From Vibrio mediterranei (GTDB lineage Bacteria; Pseudomonadota; Gammaproteobacteria; Enterobacterales; Vibrionaceae), in contig NZ_FLLQ01000002.1 in the NCBI RefSeq assembly GCF_900088415.1, positions 124,001 to 188,000 of the forward strand: a DNA stretch of 64,000 bases, given 5' to 3'. Positions 54,087 through 63,136 of this stretch are shown here, in pieces. Within the stretch, counting starts at the first letter, position 1; each line of letters starts with the position of its first letter. The position numbers and the translations under genes were made by a program. The notes under the pieces were generated by a model. That model did not search any database, was not told the DNA's origin, and saw only the letters and a program-made list of their open reading frames with translations.

Positions 54087-54950
54087 TTATTTATTCTCAC
54101 CGTGCGTCATCGCGGTATAGAACACCCAACTGACGAGTAATATGATCAAGAAGTAAATGATGGAGAAAGCCGCAGCAGGACCAATATCAAATTGTCCGAT
54201 GGCCATCTTGGTTAAGGTTTGGCTTAAGAACGTGGTTGAGTTACCTGGCCCCCCTCCAGTAAGCACAAAGGGTTCGGTGTAAATCATAAAGCTGTCCATG
54301 AAGCGCACTAACACACCAATCAATAACACACTCTTCAACTTTGGAAGCTGAATGTAACGGATGATTGACCATGTAGAGGCGCGATCAATATTGGCCGCTT
54401 GATAGTAGGCATCCGGAATAGCGCGCAAACCTGAATAACACAGCAAGGCGATGAGTGACGTCCAGTGCCATACGTCCATCAGAATCACAGTAAACCAAGC
54501 ATCGACCGGATTACCTGCATAGTTATAATCAACGCCAAGCCCGTTTAGAGCCCAGCCAAATAAGCCAATATCCGCACGACCAAAGATCTGCCAGATAGTA
54601 CCTACGACGTTAAGTGGGATAAGCAATGGAATAGCTAATACGATTAGGCAAAACACCGACCACTTACCTTTGGTTGGCATGGTGAGTGCCACAATAATCC
54701 CAAGGGGAACTTCAATCATCAGCACCGTAAATGTAAATCCAAACTGACGCAGTAACGCACCGTGTAGTCGTTCATCATTTAACGTTTCTCGATACCACTC
54801 CGTTCCAACGAAGTAGGCGGTATTAGCGTCAAAGATATCTTGTAGCGAGTAGTTCACTACCGTCATCAATGGCACGATGGCACTGAAGGCCACCAAGGCG
54901 AAAACCGGAAGAACTAGAAACCATGCCTTGTTGTTGACTGCCTTGTCCAT
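54087..54950 (-). CDS. glpP: ABC transporter permease, GlpP-like
   Basis: 287 residues, six membrane helices, MalF-type. The EAA loop is AIPDAYYQAANIDRASTWSIIRYIQLP near residue 195. First helix starts LVLPVFALVAFSAIVPLMTV. The ATG shares its last base with the stop of the upstream ATPase gene (both at 54950). Confidence 0.9.
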   Translation of the reverse strand: MDKAVNNKAWFLVLPVFALVAFSAIVPLMTVVNYSLQDIFDANTAYFVGTEWYRETLNDERLHGALLRQFGFTFTVLMIEVPLGIIVALTMPTKGKWSVFCLIVLAIPLLIPLNVVGTIWQIFGRADIGLFGWALNGLGVDYNYAGNPVDAWFTVILMDVWHWTSLIALLCYSGLRAIPDAYYQAANIDRASTWSIIRYIQLPKLKSVLLIGVLVRFMDSFMIYTEPFVLTGGGPGNSTTFLSQTLTKMAIGQFDIGPAAAFSIIYFLIILLVSWVFYTAMTHGENK

Positions 54951-56050
54951 TAGTGGCCTCCTACATTAACTAAGAATTCATCGACATAGAGCATTGTCCA
55001 TTGCTCTGGAAAGCTGATGTACGCGACACTTTTCGGTACATGTTGGTCTTCTTGAAGGCGTGCTTTGATGTGCTGTTCACCCAACTTTAAAGTGAGAATT
55101 TTGTAGGTACCCAAATCTTCAACATGTAATACCTGTGCTTTTAAAGCAGAAGGGTTCTCTTTCTCCCATACATGAACAAATTCCGGTCTTATTCCAATCT
55201 TGATATTGTTACTCGATGCCTTTGCAATAGCGTCTCGATAACTTGACGACAACGGCACATCGACATCATCAAATCGCACGCCAACCTCAGTTGGTGTCAC
55301 TTCCATTAGATTCATTCCAGGACTGCCAATGAAGTAACCGACAAAGGTGTGATTAGGGGTTTCGAACAGCTCTCTTGGTGTACCGAATTGCACAATTTGC
55401 CCGTTGTACATAACCGCAATTTCGTCTGCGAAGGTCGACGCTTCCAATTGGTCATGGGTCACGTAAATCATGGTGATATTGAACTGTTGATGGATCTGCT
55501 TAAGCTTGCGTCTTAGTTTCCACTTCAGTTGCGGGTCGATAACCGTTAGTGGTTCGTCAAATAGAATCGCCGAGACATCATCACGAACCAGCCCTCTTCC
55601 CATCGACACCTTTTGCTTTTCATCCGCAGTAAGGTGTTTTGCTTTTTTGTTCAGCACGGCGGTCAGCTCGAGAATTTCGGCAATTTCCGTCACTTTGGAA
55701 TGAATTTTAGCTTTGTGTACCTTCATATTTCGCAGCGGAAACGCTAAGTTGTCGTACACCGTCATAGTGTCGTATATCACCGGAAACTGGAAAACCTGCG
55801 CAATATTTCTATCCTGAGGGCGCAGTTCATTCACTTTCATGTCATCGAAAAGCACTTCACCTTGCGAAGGACTCATGAGCCCAGAAATAATGTTGAGTAG
55901 TGTCGATTTTCCGCAGCCCGATGGACCTAATAACGCGTATGCTCCACCTTGTTTCCAAACGTGGTTCATTTCTTTAATGGCATACAGCGACGACTCGCTT
56001 GGCTGTTTGTCATAAGTATGAGCCAGTGAATTGAGTGTAATTTGGACCAT
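54950..56050 (-). CDS. glpT: ABC transporter ATP-binding protein, GlpT-like (degenerate signature motif)
   Basis: 366 residues: an ATPase domain plus a C-terminal TOBE-like regulatory domain. Walker A GPSGCGKS (residues 42-49), Walker B AILFDEP and the switch His (VTHDQLEA) are canonical. The signature motif is LTADEKQ (140-146) instead of LSGGQ, and the D-loop is VID. Because signature motifs act on the partner's Walker A, this matches the altered Walker A and His of the neighbouring GlpS-like ATPase; the two should make an asymmetric heterodimer with one canonical site. Confidence 0.88.
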   Translation of the reverse strand: MVQITLNSLAHTYDKQPSESSLYAIKEMNHVWKQGGAYALLGPSGCGKSTLLNIISGLMSPSQGEVLFDDMKVNELRPQDRNIAQVFQFPVIYDTMTVYDNLAFPLRNMKVHKAKIHSKVTEIAEILELTAVLNKKAKHLTADEKQKVSMGRGLVRDDVSAILFDEPLTVIDPQLKWKLRRKLKQIHQQFNITMIYVTHDQLEASTFADEIAVMYNGQIVQFGTPRELFETPNHTFVGYFIGSPGMNLMEVTPTEVGVRFDDVDVPLSSSYRDAIAKASSNNIKIGIRPEFVHVWEKENPSALKAQVLHVEDLGTYKILTLKLGEQHIKARLQEDQHVPKSVAYISFPEQWTMLYVDEFLVNVGGH

Positions 56051-56056
56051 GACTGA

Positions 56057-57145
56057 CTAACCTCTCACATCATTAATCGGAGCATGAATCAGTTTTTCGT
56101 CCATACCGAATACATAGAATTTGTGGATTGGAATGTAGATTTTGATGGTTTCGTCCACTTCATAGCTGTGAACGCCAGCCAAGTGAAGCACCAACTCAAA
56201 ATGCGCATTACGAACATGAAGAAATGTCTCTGAGCCACTAATTTCGGCCACTTCCACTTGAACCGTCAGCTCAACATCGTCGTCGTTTTTCGGTAACAAG
56301 CTAAGATGACTAGGTCGAATACCAAACTTGTAGCTACCCTTTTCAAGCTTGCTTAACGACTGGTTAAGCGGGAAGTGAGCACTTTGATCAAACGTGACTT
56401 CACTTTCAGTAACGTCACCTTTTAGTAAGTTAATAGGAGGCTCACTAAACAGAGTGGCTGAGGTCACGCAATCTGGGGTGTGATACACCTCTGCGGTCGG
56501 GCCTGACTGAATGACCTTTCCTTCGTGGAGAATGGTTGTCGTTCCGCTAAGTGCTAGAGCTTCGTTAGGCTCTGTAGTAGCGTAGATAGCGATCGTGTGA
56601 CGGGTTTTGAACAACTCACGCATTTCCTGACGCAGTTCCTCGCGAAGCTTGTAGTCTAAGTTCACCAGAGGCTCATCGAACAAGATAATTTCAGCATCTT
56701 TGACCAATGCTCTAGCCATTGCGGTTCTTTGCTGCTGACCACCAGAAAGTTCTAATGGGTGCTTTTTTAGATGTTCAGTAATGCGAAGCATGTCTGCTGT
56801 TGCGTGCACACGCTCGATGATTTCTTTTTCAGGTGTGCCAGCAAGTCGCAGTGGAGAAGCGACGTTTTCAAATACCGTTAGATTCGGATAATTGATAAAT
56901 TGCTGGTATACCATCGAGATGTTTCGCTCTCTTACCGAAACCCCTGTTACATCAACGCCGTTAACCAGAATTCGTCCTGACGTAGGTTTATCCAAACCTG
57001 CTATCAATCTCATCAATGAGGTTTTACCTGCGAGTGTTCGCCCAAGCAAAACGTTAAACGATCCTGCTTCAAAGGTGAGGTTCACGTCGGATATGTGATG
57101 CTCGCCGTCGACTACTTTGCTTACCTGCTCAAGTGTTAATGACAC
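56057..57145 (-). CDS. glpS: ABC transporter ATP-binding protein, GlpS-like (degenerate Walker/H-loop site)
   Basis: 362 residues, first gene of the six-gene operon. Walker A is GRTLAGKT (35-42), the P-loop being intact but atypical; the signature LSGGQ (133-137) is canonical; Walker B is IILFDEP; the H-loop reads ATTEPNEA with Thr191 where the switch His belongs. It therefore pairs a poor nucleotide-binding half with a good signature. C-terminal TOBE-like domain. Downstream of a sigma-54 promoter with AAAGGAG before its ATG. Confidence 0.88.
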   Translation of the reverse strand: MSLTLEQVSKVVDGEHHISDVNLTFEAGSFNVLLGRTLAGKTSLMRLIAGLDKPTSGRILVNGVDVTGVSVRERNISMVYQQFINYPNLTVFENVASPLRLAGTPEKEIIERVHATADMLRITEHLKKHPLELSGGQQQRTAMARALVKDAEIILFDEPLVNLDYKLREELRQEMRELFKTRHTIAIYATTEPNEALALSGTTTILHEGKVIQSGPTAEVYHTPDCVTSATLFSEPPINLLKGDVTESEVTFDQSAHFPLNQSLSKLEKGSYKFGIRPSHLSLLPKNDDDVELTVQVEVAEISGSETFLHVRNAHFELVLHLAGVHSYEVDETIKIYIPIHKFYVFGMDEKLIHAPINDVRG

Positions 57146-57194
57146 TAAAAACTCCTTTCATCTCGAACAATGTCGTTTTCGATATTGCTCATGA

Positions 57195-57212
57195 TTGCTA
57201 GAGTCATGCCAA
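57195..57212 (-). promoter_or_regulatory. Sigma-54 promoter upstream of glpS
   Basis: On the minus strand, TTGGCATGACTCTAGCAA matches the YTGGCACGN4TTGC consensus with the essential GG (plus 57209-57210) and GC (57197-57198) and exactly 10 nt between them. Two mismatches (T for C, A for T) are at non-essential positions. The predicted start of transcription is about 40 nt before the glpS ATG. Confidence 0.75.
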
Positions 57213-57222
57213 CTTACGAAAA

Positions 57223-57242
57223 TTGTAACAATTTAATTACAA
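57223..57242. promoter_or_regulatory. Inverted repeat TTGTAA-N8-TTACAA
   Basis: A perfect 6-bp dyad, 11 bp upstream of the -24 box. This is close for an enhancer site, but it may bind IHF, the activator or a repressor. Confidence 0.4.
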
Positions 57243-57399
57243 GACATGCGATAAACTATTGAATGAGCGTAGTTTTAAACGCTAAACCCATATAAAGAAA
57301 GCACTTATCCTACAAAAACGTTTTATGATCCAAGTAACATTTGTTAACTAAATGTGTTCAAACTGTTCAGAGCAGTGATATGTTTATTGAGCAATTGGT

Positions 57400-57414
57400 G
57401 AACAATCTTTGTTC
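57400..57414. promoter_or_regulatory. Inverted repeat GAACAA-N3-TTGTTC, candidate activator binding site
   Basis: A perfect dyad about 190 bp upstream of the sigma-54 -24 element, and about 48 bp before the activator's start codon. That distance is normal for an upstream activating sequence of a sigma-54 activator and would also allow autoregulation. Confidence 0.5.
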
Positions 57415-57461
57415 GCAAACGCGCTTTTAGTATTTTGACTCTAATTTGGCTGGTCGTAGAA

Positions 57462-59357
57462 ATGAACAGTAAACACAGCACGATCATTAAAAACTCTTGG
57501 CAACGATGTAGAGAAGCTGGGTTGTCACACAGCAGTGCTCCCATTATAGAGATGGAGACAGGCTCCTCACTGGCGAGAACAACAGAAGAGCACTCCGGTT
57601 TAATAGAAACTACCCAACAAAAAGTGTTGCCGTTCTACGACAGTTTATTGGCAAACAGTAACTGCCTCATTACCTTGGCAAATACTAAAGGCCAGGTCTT
57701 GAATAGCTGGGGAGAACAACGTTTTTTTACCCAACATCAACCACAAGTCTTTCAAAATGGCGTGCAATGGAAGGAACAGTTAATTGGCACGAACGCCATA
57801 GGCACTGCTCTAGAAACGGGCTCCATTGTGCAAGTTTTTCACGATGAACACTTTCTTAGTTCAAACCGATTTATGGCGGGTTCCGCAGCACCTTTGTTTG
57901 ATGCAGACAGAAGAATGACGGGCGTTTTGTCGATATCAAGTGACGCTTATATGCCCTCTTCTCATACACTTGGCATGGTAAAACTGATGTCACAGGCCAT
58001 TGAGAACCAATTAATATCTAGTCGATTTCAAACGACTCATCACCTATTTTGGTTCAACACTTCTCCTGAAAACATTGATAGTCAATGGTCTTCATTGTTG
58101 GTGTTTAACGATGAAGGCATTATTGTTTCAGCCAATCGTCGCGCTGAAGTGGTACTTGGTCAGAATCTTGCGCTGCAGCGTTTGGAACAATTGTTCGATG
58201 TAAAGATGGAGCAAGTGCTATCGCATCCTCCTTTTACGCCATTTGCTCTAACTTCTCGTAGCCAGTCTAATTACTTTGGCTTGACCATGCCTCCAACGAT
58301 TCCAAAAGGTCGTCAACTCGATTTTAGGTTAGCACCACAAACCACAGATATAGCTGCGCCTACGGACAGACCACTTGATTTAGAACAGTTGAATACCGGT
58401 GACCCAAGATTGGCGAAAGCGATTAATCAAGCAAGTCGAATCCTTGATACCGATATACCCATTTTGATCCATGGCGAAACTGGGGTGGGTAAAGAAGTTT
58501 TTGTTAACGCACTGCACCAATCAAGTAGACGCAGTCACGCCCCACTCATTGCAGTAAACTGTGCCGCTATTCCGTCTGAACTGGTTGAATCCGAGCTGTT
58601 TGGATACGAGAAAGGGGCATTTACCGGTGCTCATACTAAAGGCTATGTGGGATTAATTAGAAAAGCCGATAAAGGAACACTGTTTCTCGATGAACTTGGC
58701 GACATGCCGATAAATGTTCAAGCTCGACTGCTTCGAGTACTACAAGAGCGCAAGGTGACGCCACTTGGCTCCACAACCTCTTACCCAGTTGATTTTAAGT
58801 TAGTTTCCGCAACCAACCGGAACCTAAAAGCTGACGTAGAGCGCGGCACGTTTCGCCAAGATCTCTATTATCGAGTAACAGGTCTTAACATCACGCTCCC
58901 TGCTTTGAGGGAACGAACGGATAAAGAGGCTCTGATCCGGTTCATTCTAAGAAAATACGCATACGGCAACGATATACCAAATCTAAGCGTGGAAGTATTG
59001 GCGATGTTCAAACAACACCCTTGGCCCGGCAATATCAGACAAATGGTTAGCGTGATTCAAATTGCAGCCGCCATGGCGGGCGATGAAACCATCACCTCAG
59101 AACATTTACCTGATGACTTCATAAATGACCTCAAACCTTATGAAAGTGCGCCGATTCAACCTATATTGGGCGCTACCGCATCAGACTTAGCAGCCGTCCC
59201 AAATTTGGTTGAACAGGTCACAGAGCCAGTATCAAACAATCAAGAGTGGCTTGATATTTATGAGGAACATGGAAGGAATATTTCGGCAACTGCAAAGGCA
59301 CTAAATGTCAGTCGCAATACATTGTACAAGCGCCTAAGGGAGCAAGGATTAAGATAA
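57462..59357 (+). CDS. Sigma-54-dependent transcriptional activator, AcoR-like
   Basis: 631 residues from ATG 57462, the first Met of the conserved N-terminus (NSWQRCREAGLSHSS). A GAF-like signal domain fills residues 60-200 (LIGTNAIGTALETGS), then a AAA+ domain (Walker A GETGVGKE, GAFTGA loop in YEKGAFTGAHTKG, Walker B TLFLDELGDM) and a Fis-type helix-turn-helix (ISATAKALNVSRNTLYKRL). The N-terminal layout is that of AcoR/DhaR-type activators. Divergent from the ABC operon, which has a sigma-54 promoter, so it very probably activates that operon in response to its substrate or a derived metabolite. Confidence 0.92.
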   Translation: MNSKHSTIIKNSWQRCREAGLSHSSAPIIEMETGSSLARTTEEHSGLIETTQQKVLPFYDSLLANSNCLITLANTKGQVLNSWGEQRFFTQHQPQVFQNGVQWKEQLIGTNAIGTALETGSIVQVFHDEHFLSSNRFMAGSAAPLFDADRRMTGVLSISSDAYMPSSHTLGMVKLMSQAIENQLISSRFQTTHHLFWFNTSPENIDSQWSSLLVFNDEGIIVSANRRAEVVLGQNLALQRLEQLFDVKMEQVLSHPPFTPFALTSRSQSNYFGLTMPPTIPKGRQLDFRLAPQTTDIAAPTDRPLDLEQLNTGDPRLAKAINQASRILDTDIPILIHGETGVGKEVFVNALHQSSRRSHAPLIAVNCAAIPSELVESELFGYEKGAFTGAHTKGYVGLIRKADKGTLFLDELGDMPINVQARLLRVLQERKVTPLGSTTSYPVDFKLVSATNRNLKADVERGTFRQDLYYRVTGLNITLPALRERTDKEALIRFILRKYAYGNDIPNLSVEVLAMFKQHPWPGNIRQMVSVIQIAAAMAGDETITSEHLPDDFINDLKPYESAPIQPILGATASDLAAVPNLVEQVTEPVSNNQEWLDIYEEHGRNISATAKALNVSRNTLYKRLREQGLR

Positions 59358-59388
59358 GCCTCCCTGCTCCACTTGGATTGTTTTTATA

Positions 59389-60345
59389 CTAAATTACTGG
59401 ATCGACGTGATAGTCATGAATAGTGGTTCTGGTGCCGTCCAAGCTTACTTTCCAAACTTCGTTAACCAGCAAGTTAATGCTTTCACCACGCAGCGTTGAC
59501 TCGGAATAGGTGTCTGCAAGTAAGCGTATTCTGAGTTCGACTGCGTAATGATTGCCTTCTCTACGGACTTCTATTTGCTCGATTTGATGATGGCAATCCG
59601 GTTTAAAGGTGCGCTTAACGATGGAATACCAATCTCTAAATCCATCATGACCAGAGAATGTTCCTTCTGGCGCTGACCATTTGATATCCGCGCTTAAATA
59701 ACGCGTAAAATCATCAGTCGAGTCAGGAAGTTCATCAAACTGGGCGAACCATTGAGTCACAAACTTACTAATACGGTTTTCTGGTGCTTGGATAAGGTCT
59801 TCAATCCTCGTTTGCAAGCGGTCCGCATGACTCCTAGCACGAGCTTCTACCTCCTCCAGTGTGTTGTACACGCCTGCAATGTAAACCATGCTATGAGTGT
59901 AAACTGGCTTAACGTAATTCATTCCTGCAAGATAAGCGGTTTGCTCTAAAGGTTTGAGCAACTCTTCAATTGAGAAATGGTTATAGCCAAGCGGGTTATA
60001 AGACTCCTCAGGACCACCGATTGTGAACGATAGCACCAAGTCTTTGCCTTTTAACTTGTCGCCTTTAGCACCATAAGCAAAGTTATAGCTGAATACATCA
60101 TCAATCCATTTTTTCAGCAATGCAGGAATGGAGTACCAGTAGAACGGAAACTGCAGTACAACAACGTCAGCTTTTACTAAAGCCGCTTGCTCTGCCTCTA
60201 CATCGATCTGATAGTTAGGGTATAAACGGTCTAGTTGACGCACTTCAATGTCAGCAAAATGATCACTTAGTTGGTTCAAAATAACTTTGTTGGTATTTGA
60301 CGCGTCCAAATTTGGATGACCTGAAATAACTAAAACCTGACTCAT
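59389..60345 (-). CDS. Flavodoxin-fold NAD(P)H oxidoreductase fused to an NTF2/SnoaL-like domain
   Basis: 318 residues in two parts. Residues 1-190 are a KefF/NQO1-like flavodoxin fold: ISGHPNLDASNTN at the start, VVLQFPFYWYSIPALLKKWIDDVF (FMN site) near 65, and FTIGGPEESY near 107. Residues 200-318 are an NTF2-like (SnoaL) cone: KFVTQWFAQFDELPDSTDDF, WSAPEGTFSGHDGFRDW, then TIHDYHV. Quinone or nitro reduction is the likely N-terminal activity; the second domain could bind a small ligand. Divergent from a LysR gene 126 bp away that probably controls it, as is common for such oxidoreductases. Confidence 0.87.
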   Translation of the reverse strand: MSQVLVISGHPNLDASNTNKVILNQLSDHFADIEVRQLDRLYPNYQIDVEAEQAALVKADVVVLQFPFYWYSIPALLKKWIDDVFSYNFAYGAKGDKLKGKDLVLSFTIGGPEESYNPLGYNHFSIEELLKPLEQTAYLAGMNYVKPVYTHSMVYIAGVYNTLEEVEARARSHADRLQTRIEDLIQAPENRISKFVTQWFAQFDELPDSTDDFTRYLSADIKWSAPEGTFSGHDGFRDWYSIVKRTFKPDCHHQIEQIEVRREGNHYAVELRIRLLADTYSESTLRGESINLLVNEVWKVSLDGTRTTIHDYHVDPVI

Positions 60346-60471
60346 AATGACTTTCTCATCGGTTACTGACTTAACATGTGAATAGTGTAATTAGCATCAT
60401 TGATAATTTTTAGATGACTTTTAGCTAAATAATTATTAGTTTAAAGCTAACAATAGTATTAGGTCCTAATC

Positions 60472-61374
60472 ATGAACGGAACAATATTCAACCAACTGAT
60501 TATATTTAATACGATCGTTCAGGAAGGTAGTATTACCAGAGCGGCTAAGAAGCTCGAAATGGCACCTCCTTCAGTCAGCAATGCGTTGAAAGCTTTAGAG
60601 CAAGAATTAGGTCTACCGTTGTTTACACGTACAACACGACGCATTGAAGTCACTGAAGCAGGTAGATTACTGCATGAACGCACCTTGCATTCTATTTCCG
60701 AGTTGAGTTTGGCTTTCGAAAGTGTCAGCGATTTAAGCCGAGAACCCACTGGCACGGTTCGCGTCACCATGCCACGCTTTGTCTATCAGTATTTAATCGA
60801 GCCCATTTACGCGGAATTCTGTCAGCAATACCCTCATATACAACTAGAAATTTCAGTTTCTGACGCCACAATCGACATACTTAACGAGAACTTTGATCTT
60901 GGCATCCGCTTTGGTGATAAAGTGGAAGAAGGCATGGTCGCTCGACCACTTACGACTTCTATGAAAGAAGCCTTTTTTGCGTCCCCTGCCTATATAGAAC
61001 ACTATGGACAACCATCATGCCCAGATGATTTGAAACATCACAAGCTGATACAGTATCGATTCATCTCATCAAACAAAATTGCACCTCTATTGCTAAACAA
61101 ACAGGGAGAGATGCTTTCGGTGGAGATGCCTACCTCCATGGTTGTTAATGACACGAACTTAATGGTAGATGCTGCCATAAAAGGTTTGGGAATAGGCAGA
61201 CTTGTCGAACCTATGATTCAATCACATATCGCCCAAAAGCAACTAGTACCAATTTTAGAAGACTATTGGTACCCATATTCTGGACTTTATGTCTACTTTC
61301 ATAAAAACACACAAAAGGCTAAACGTGTCCGTGTATTGATTGATTTTTTGATAGAAAAAACCAAGCAGCTATAA
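60472..61374 (+). CDS. LysR-family transcriptional regulator
   Basis: 300 residues. Helix-turn-helix with VQEGSITRAAKKLEMAPPSVSNAL and PLFTRTTRRIEVTEAG, then the LysR ligand-binding domain. Divergent from the fusion oxidoreductase; the gap contains the inverted repeat TTAGCT at 60421 and AGCTAA at 60445, a possible binding site. It probably responds to a quinone, electrophile or similar compound (inference from the partner). Confidence 0.92.
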   Translation: MNGTIFNQLIIFNTIVQEGSITRAAKKLEMAPPSVSNALKALEQELGLPLFTRTTRRIEVTEAGRLLHERTLHSISELSLAFESVSDLSREPTGTVRVTMPRFVYQYLIEPIYAEFCQQYPHIQLEISVSDATIDILNENFDLGIRFGDKVEEGMVARPLTTSMKEAFFASPAYIEHYGQPSCPDDLKHHKLIQYRFISSNKIAPLLLNKQGEMLSVEMPTSMVVNDTNLMVDAAIKGLGIGRLVEPMIQSHIAQKQLVPILEDYWYPYSGLYVYFHKNTQKAKRVRVLIDFLIEKTKQL

Positions 61375-61378
61375 CTAA

Positions 61379-62047
61379 ATGGCGGCTCTTTTCATGGATA
61401 CATTGTCCCTACTACGAGGTATCAAATTGAACACAAGTAAAATTCGCAACGTGGTCTTCGACGTTGGCAACGTGATTGTTCGCTGGTCTCCCATTGAGAT
61501 CGTCCGACTAACATTTGGGTATAGTGCTCATGAAGCAGAGCAAAAGGCTAAAGCTATTTTTCAACATGATATATGGATGGCACTTAACAAGGGTCTATTG
61601 ACCGAACATCAAGCACAAGAAGAATACCAAACTGCATTGGGGCTATCTGAGGCTGAGTGTGAGAGACTCTTCTACTACATCAAAGAAACCCAAATTCAGA
61701 TTTTTGGTACGGTCGATCTCATTAAGCGCCTGAAACAAGCCAGCTACAACATTTATGCATTAACGGATAACGTCCATGAAATTGTCGAGCACTTAAAGCA
61801 TCGTTATGACTTCTGGCCACTATTCGAAGCTGCTACCGTATCAGCTGAGTTGGGTGTACTCAAACCCTCTGCTGGCATTTATCAGTCGCTACTCAACAGC
61901 AACAATCTTATAGCGGAAGAGACCGTATTTTTGGATGACATGCCATACAACGTCGACGGCGCAGTGCAATGTGGACTGCATGCCATTCAGTTCAGCGACG
62001 CACTACAAGCAGAGAATGCACTTCGAGAATTGGGCTTAGAGTTTTAA
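61379..62047 (+). CDS. HAD-family phosphatase, YihX-like
   Basis: 222 residues from ATG 61379, but a TTG at 61427 preceded by GAGG would give a 206-residue protein closer to YihX length; I cannot decide. HAD motifs: VVFDVGNVIVRWSP (nucleophile Asp; note Gly for the second Asp), ALTDNV (motif II Thr), KPSAGIY (Lys) and VFLDDMPYNV (acidic pair). Sugar-phosphate or glucose-1-phosphate phosphatase is likely. It starts 4 bp after the LysR stop, so co-transcription is possible. Confidence 0.85.
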   Translation: MAALFMDTLSLLRGIKLNTSKIRNVVFDVGNVIVRWSPIEIVRLTFGYSAHEAEQKAKAIFQHDIWMALNKGLLTEHQAQEEYQTALGLSEAECERLFYYIKETQIQIFGTVDLIKRLKQASYNIYALTDNVHEIVEHLKHRYDFWPLFEAATVSAELGVLKPSAGIYQSLLNSNNLIAEETVFLDDMPYNVDGAVQCGLHAIQFSDALQAENALRELGLEF

Positions 62048-62057
62048 GACGATTAAC

Positions 62058-62096
62058 GGCAGTTCTCGTGACAAGAACTGCCATTACTATTTTAGT
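62058..62096. terminator. Terminator between the HAD gene and ycjF
   Basis: Stem GGCAGTTCT/AGAACTGCC with a 7-nt loop, followed by ATTACTATTTTA on the plus strand. It lies between convergent genes; the T tract is imperfect. Confidence 0.7.
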
Positions 62097-62116
62097 TGAT
62101 TCAAATGAACAAACGC

Positions 62117-63136
62117 TTAACTAAGCTTGCTCTTCAAACTTTCCAATACAGACTTACGAATTGAACCCAGTTTTGGACGCTCCTCATTTGGAAACGGGAT
62201 TGGTCGCATTAGACTGATCGTTTTCAAACCCAAACGAGCTGTTAGCAGCCCCACACCAAGGCCTTGTCCAGCTCGGGCTGAAAGTTTTTCTGCCAAGTTC
62301 ATCGACAATATATCCGCACTTGATTCAATGGCAAGTTCACTGGCACCCGCTAATGCTATGTTCATTAATACGAGTTTGAACAACTTAAGTCTTGACCAGT
62401 AACCTAACTCTACGCCGTATACCTCTGATAATTTGTCGATCATTCGGAAATTACGCCAAGCGATGAGAAGCATGTCAGCAATAGCCAATGGACTCAGAGC
62501 CACCAAAATTGCCGCTTCCCCCGATAACTTCGACACTGCGGCCAGTGCTTGCTTATCTTGCTCTTTCAGTACCATGGACTGGTACATATTTAGTACTTCA
62601 GCATCACTATGCGCACTGTGAATACTGTTCTTCCAGCGGTCAAACAATGGGTTTTCAGGTTGTATCCCCGCCTCATCAGCTAGCTTTTGACAGAATTTCT
62701 CACCCTGCCCCACTCCATCGTTGGCAATCAGTGCTTCGGCCTGTTCCTGAACCGAAAAGTGGTCTTTCAGTTTGCGAAGCTTATACAGCTCCTTACCAAA
62801 CGCCCCAATACCCATTGCCGCTACTGCGGTAATCAAGCCTGACCAACCTAGAGACAACCAGTCTCCGGTATTGGCAGCAGTCACGACGTTATCTATCGCT
62901 TGCCAACCAACTAAGCCCGCAAATGCCGTTAATAAAGTAGTGGCAATCCAGCCTTTTTTGCTGCTTCCTTTGACTACTCTTTCAAGCTCTAGCTCGTCCT
63001 GTTGATCATTTGCTTCATGTTCAACAGGTATGAACGCCTGTTCCGGTTCAAACAGCTTTTGGCTGTTTATATCCACTGAAGATTCTATTTCAGAAGTATC
63101 CTCAGTGAAGACTTTTCTACCTTTGATATCACTCAT
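62117..63136 (-). CDS. ycjF: YcjF family membrane protein (UPF0283)
   Basis: 339 residues. An acidic N-terminal region of about 60 residues precedes two membrane helices (WIATTLLTAFAGLVGW and SGLITAVAAMGIGAFGK), then a soluble part with the conserved EAAILVALSPLAIADMLLIAWRN segment. YcjF is a partner of YcjX in the phage-shock (psp) regulon. Its ATG overlaps the ycjX stop by 4 bp. Confidence 0.92.
   Translation of the reverse strand: MSDIKGRKVFTEDTSEIESSVDINSQKLFEPEQAFIPVEHEANDQQDELELERVVKGSSKKGWIATTLLTAFAGLVGWQAIDNVVTAANTGDWLSLGWSGLITAVAAMGIGAFGKELYKLRKLKDHFSVQEQAEALIANDGVGQGEKFCQKLADEAGIQPENPLFDRWKNSIHSAHSDAEVLNMYQSMVLKEQDKQALAAVSKLSGEAAILVALSPLAIADMLLIAWRNFRMIDKLSEVYGVELGYWSRLKLFKLVLMNIALAGASELAIESSADILSMNLAEKLSARAGQGLGVGLLTARLGLKTISLMRPIPFPNEERPKLGSIRKSVLESLKSKLS

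Larger units (their letters stand above)
57146..57461. other. Divergent regulatory region of the glycerol-type operon and its activator
   Basis: About 315 bp with a sigma-54 promoter for the minus-strand operon (57195-57212) and two perfect inverted repeats (57223-57242 and 57400-57414) that could bind the activator. No gene is supported; a 66-codon frame at 57344-57544 (minus) overlaps the activator start and is not credible. Confidence 0.7.
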
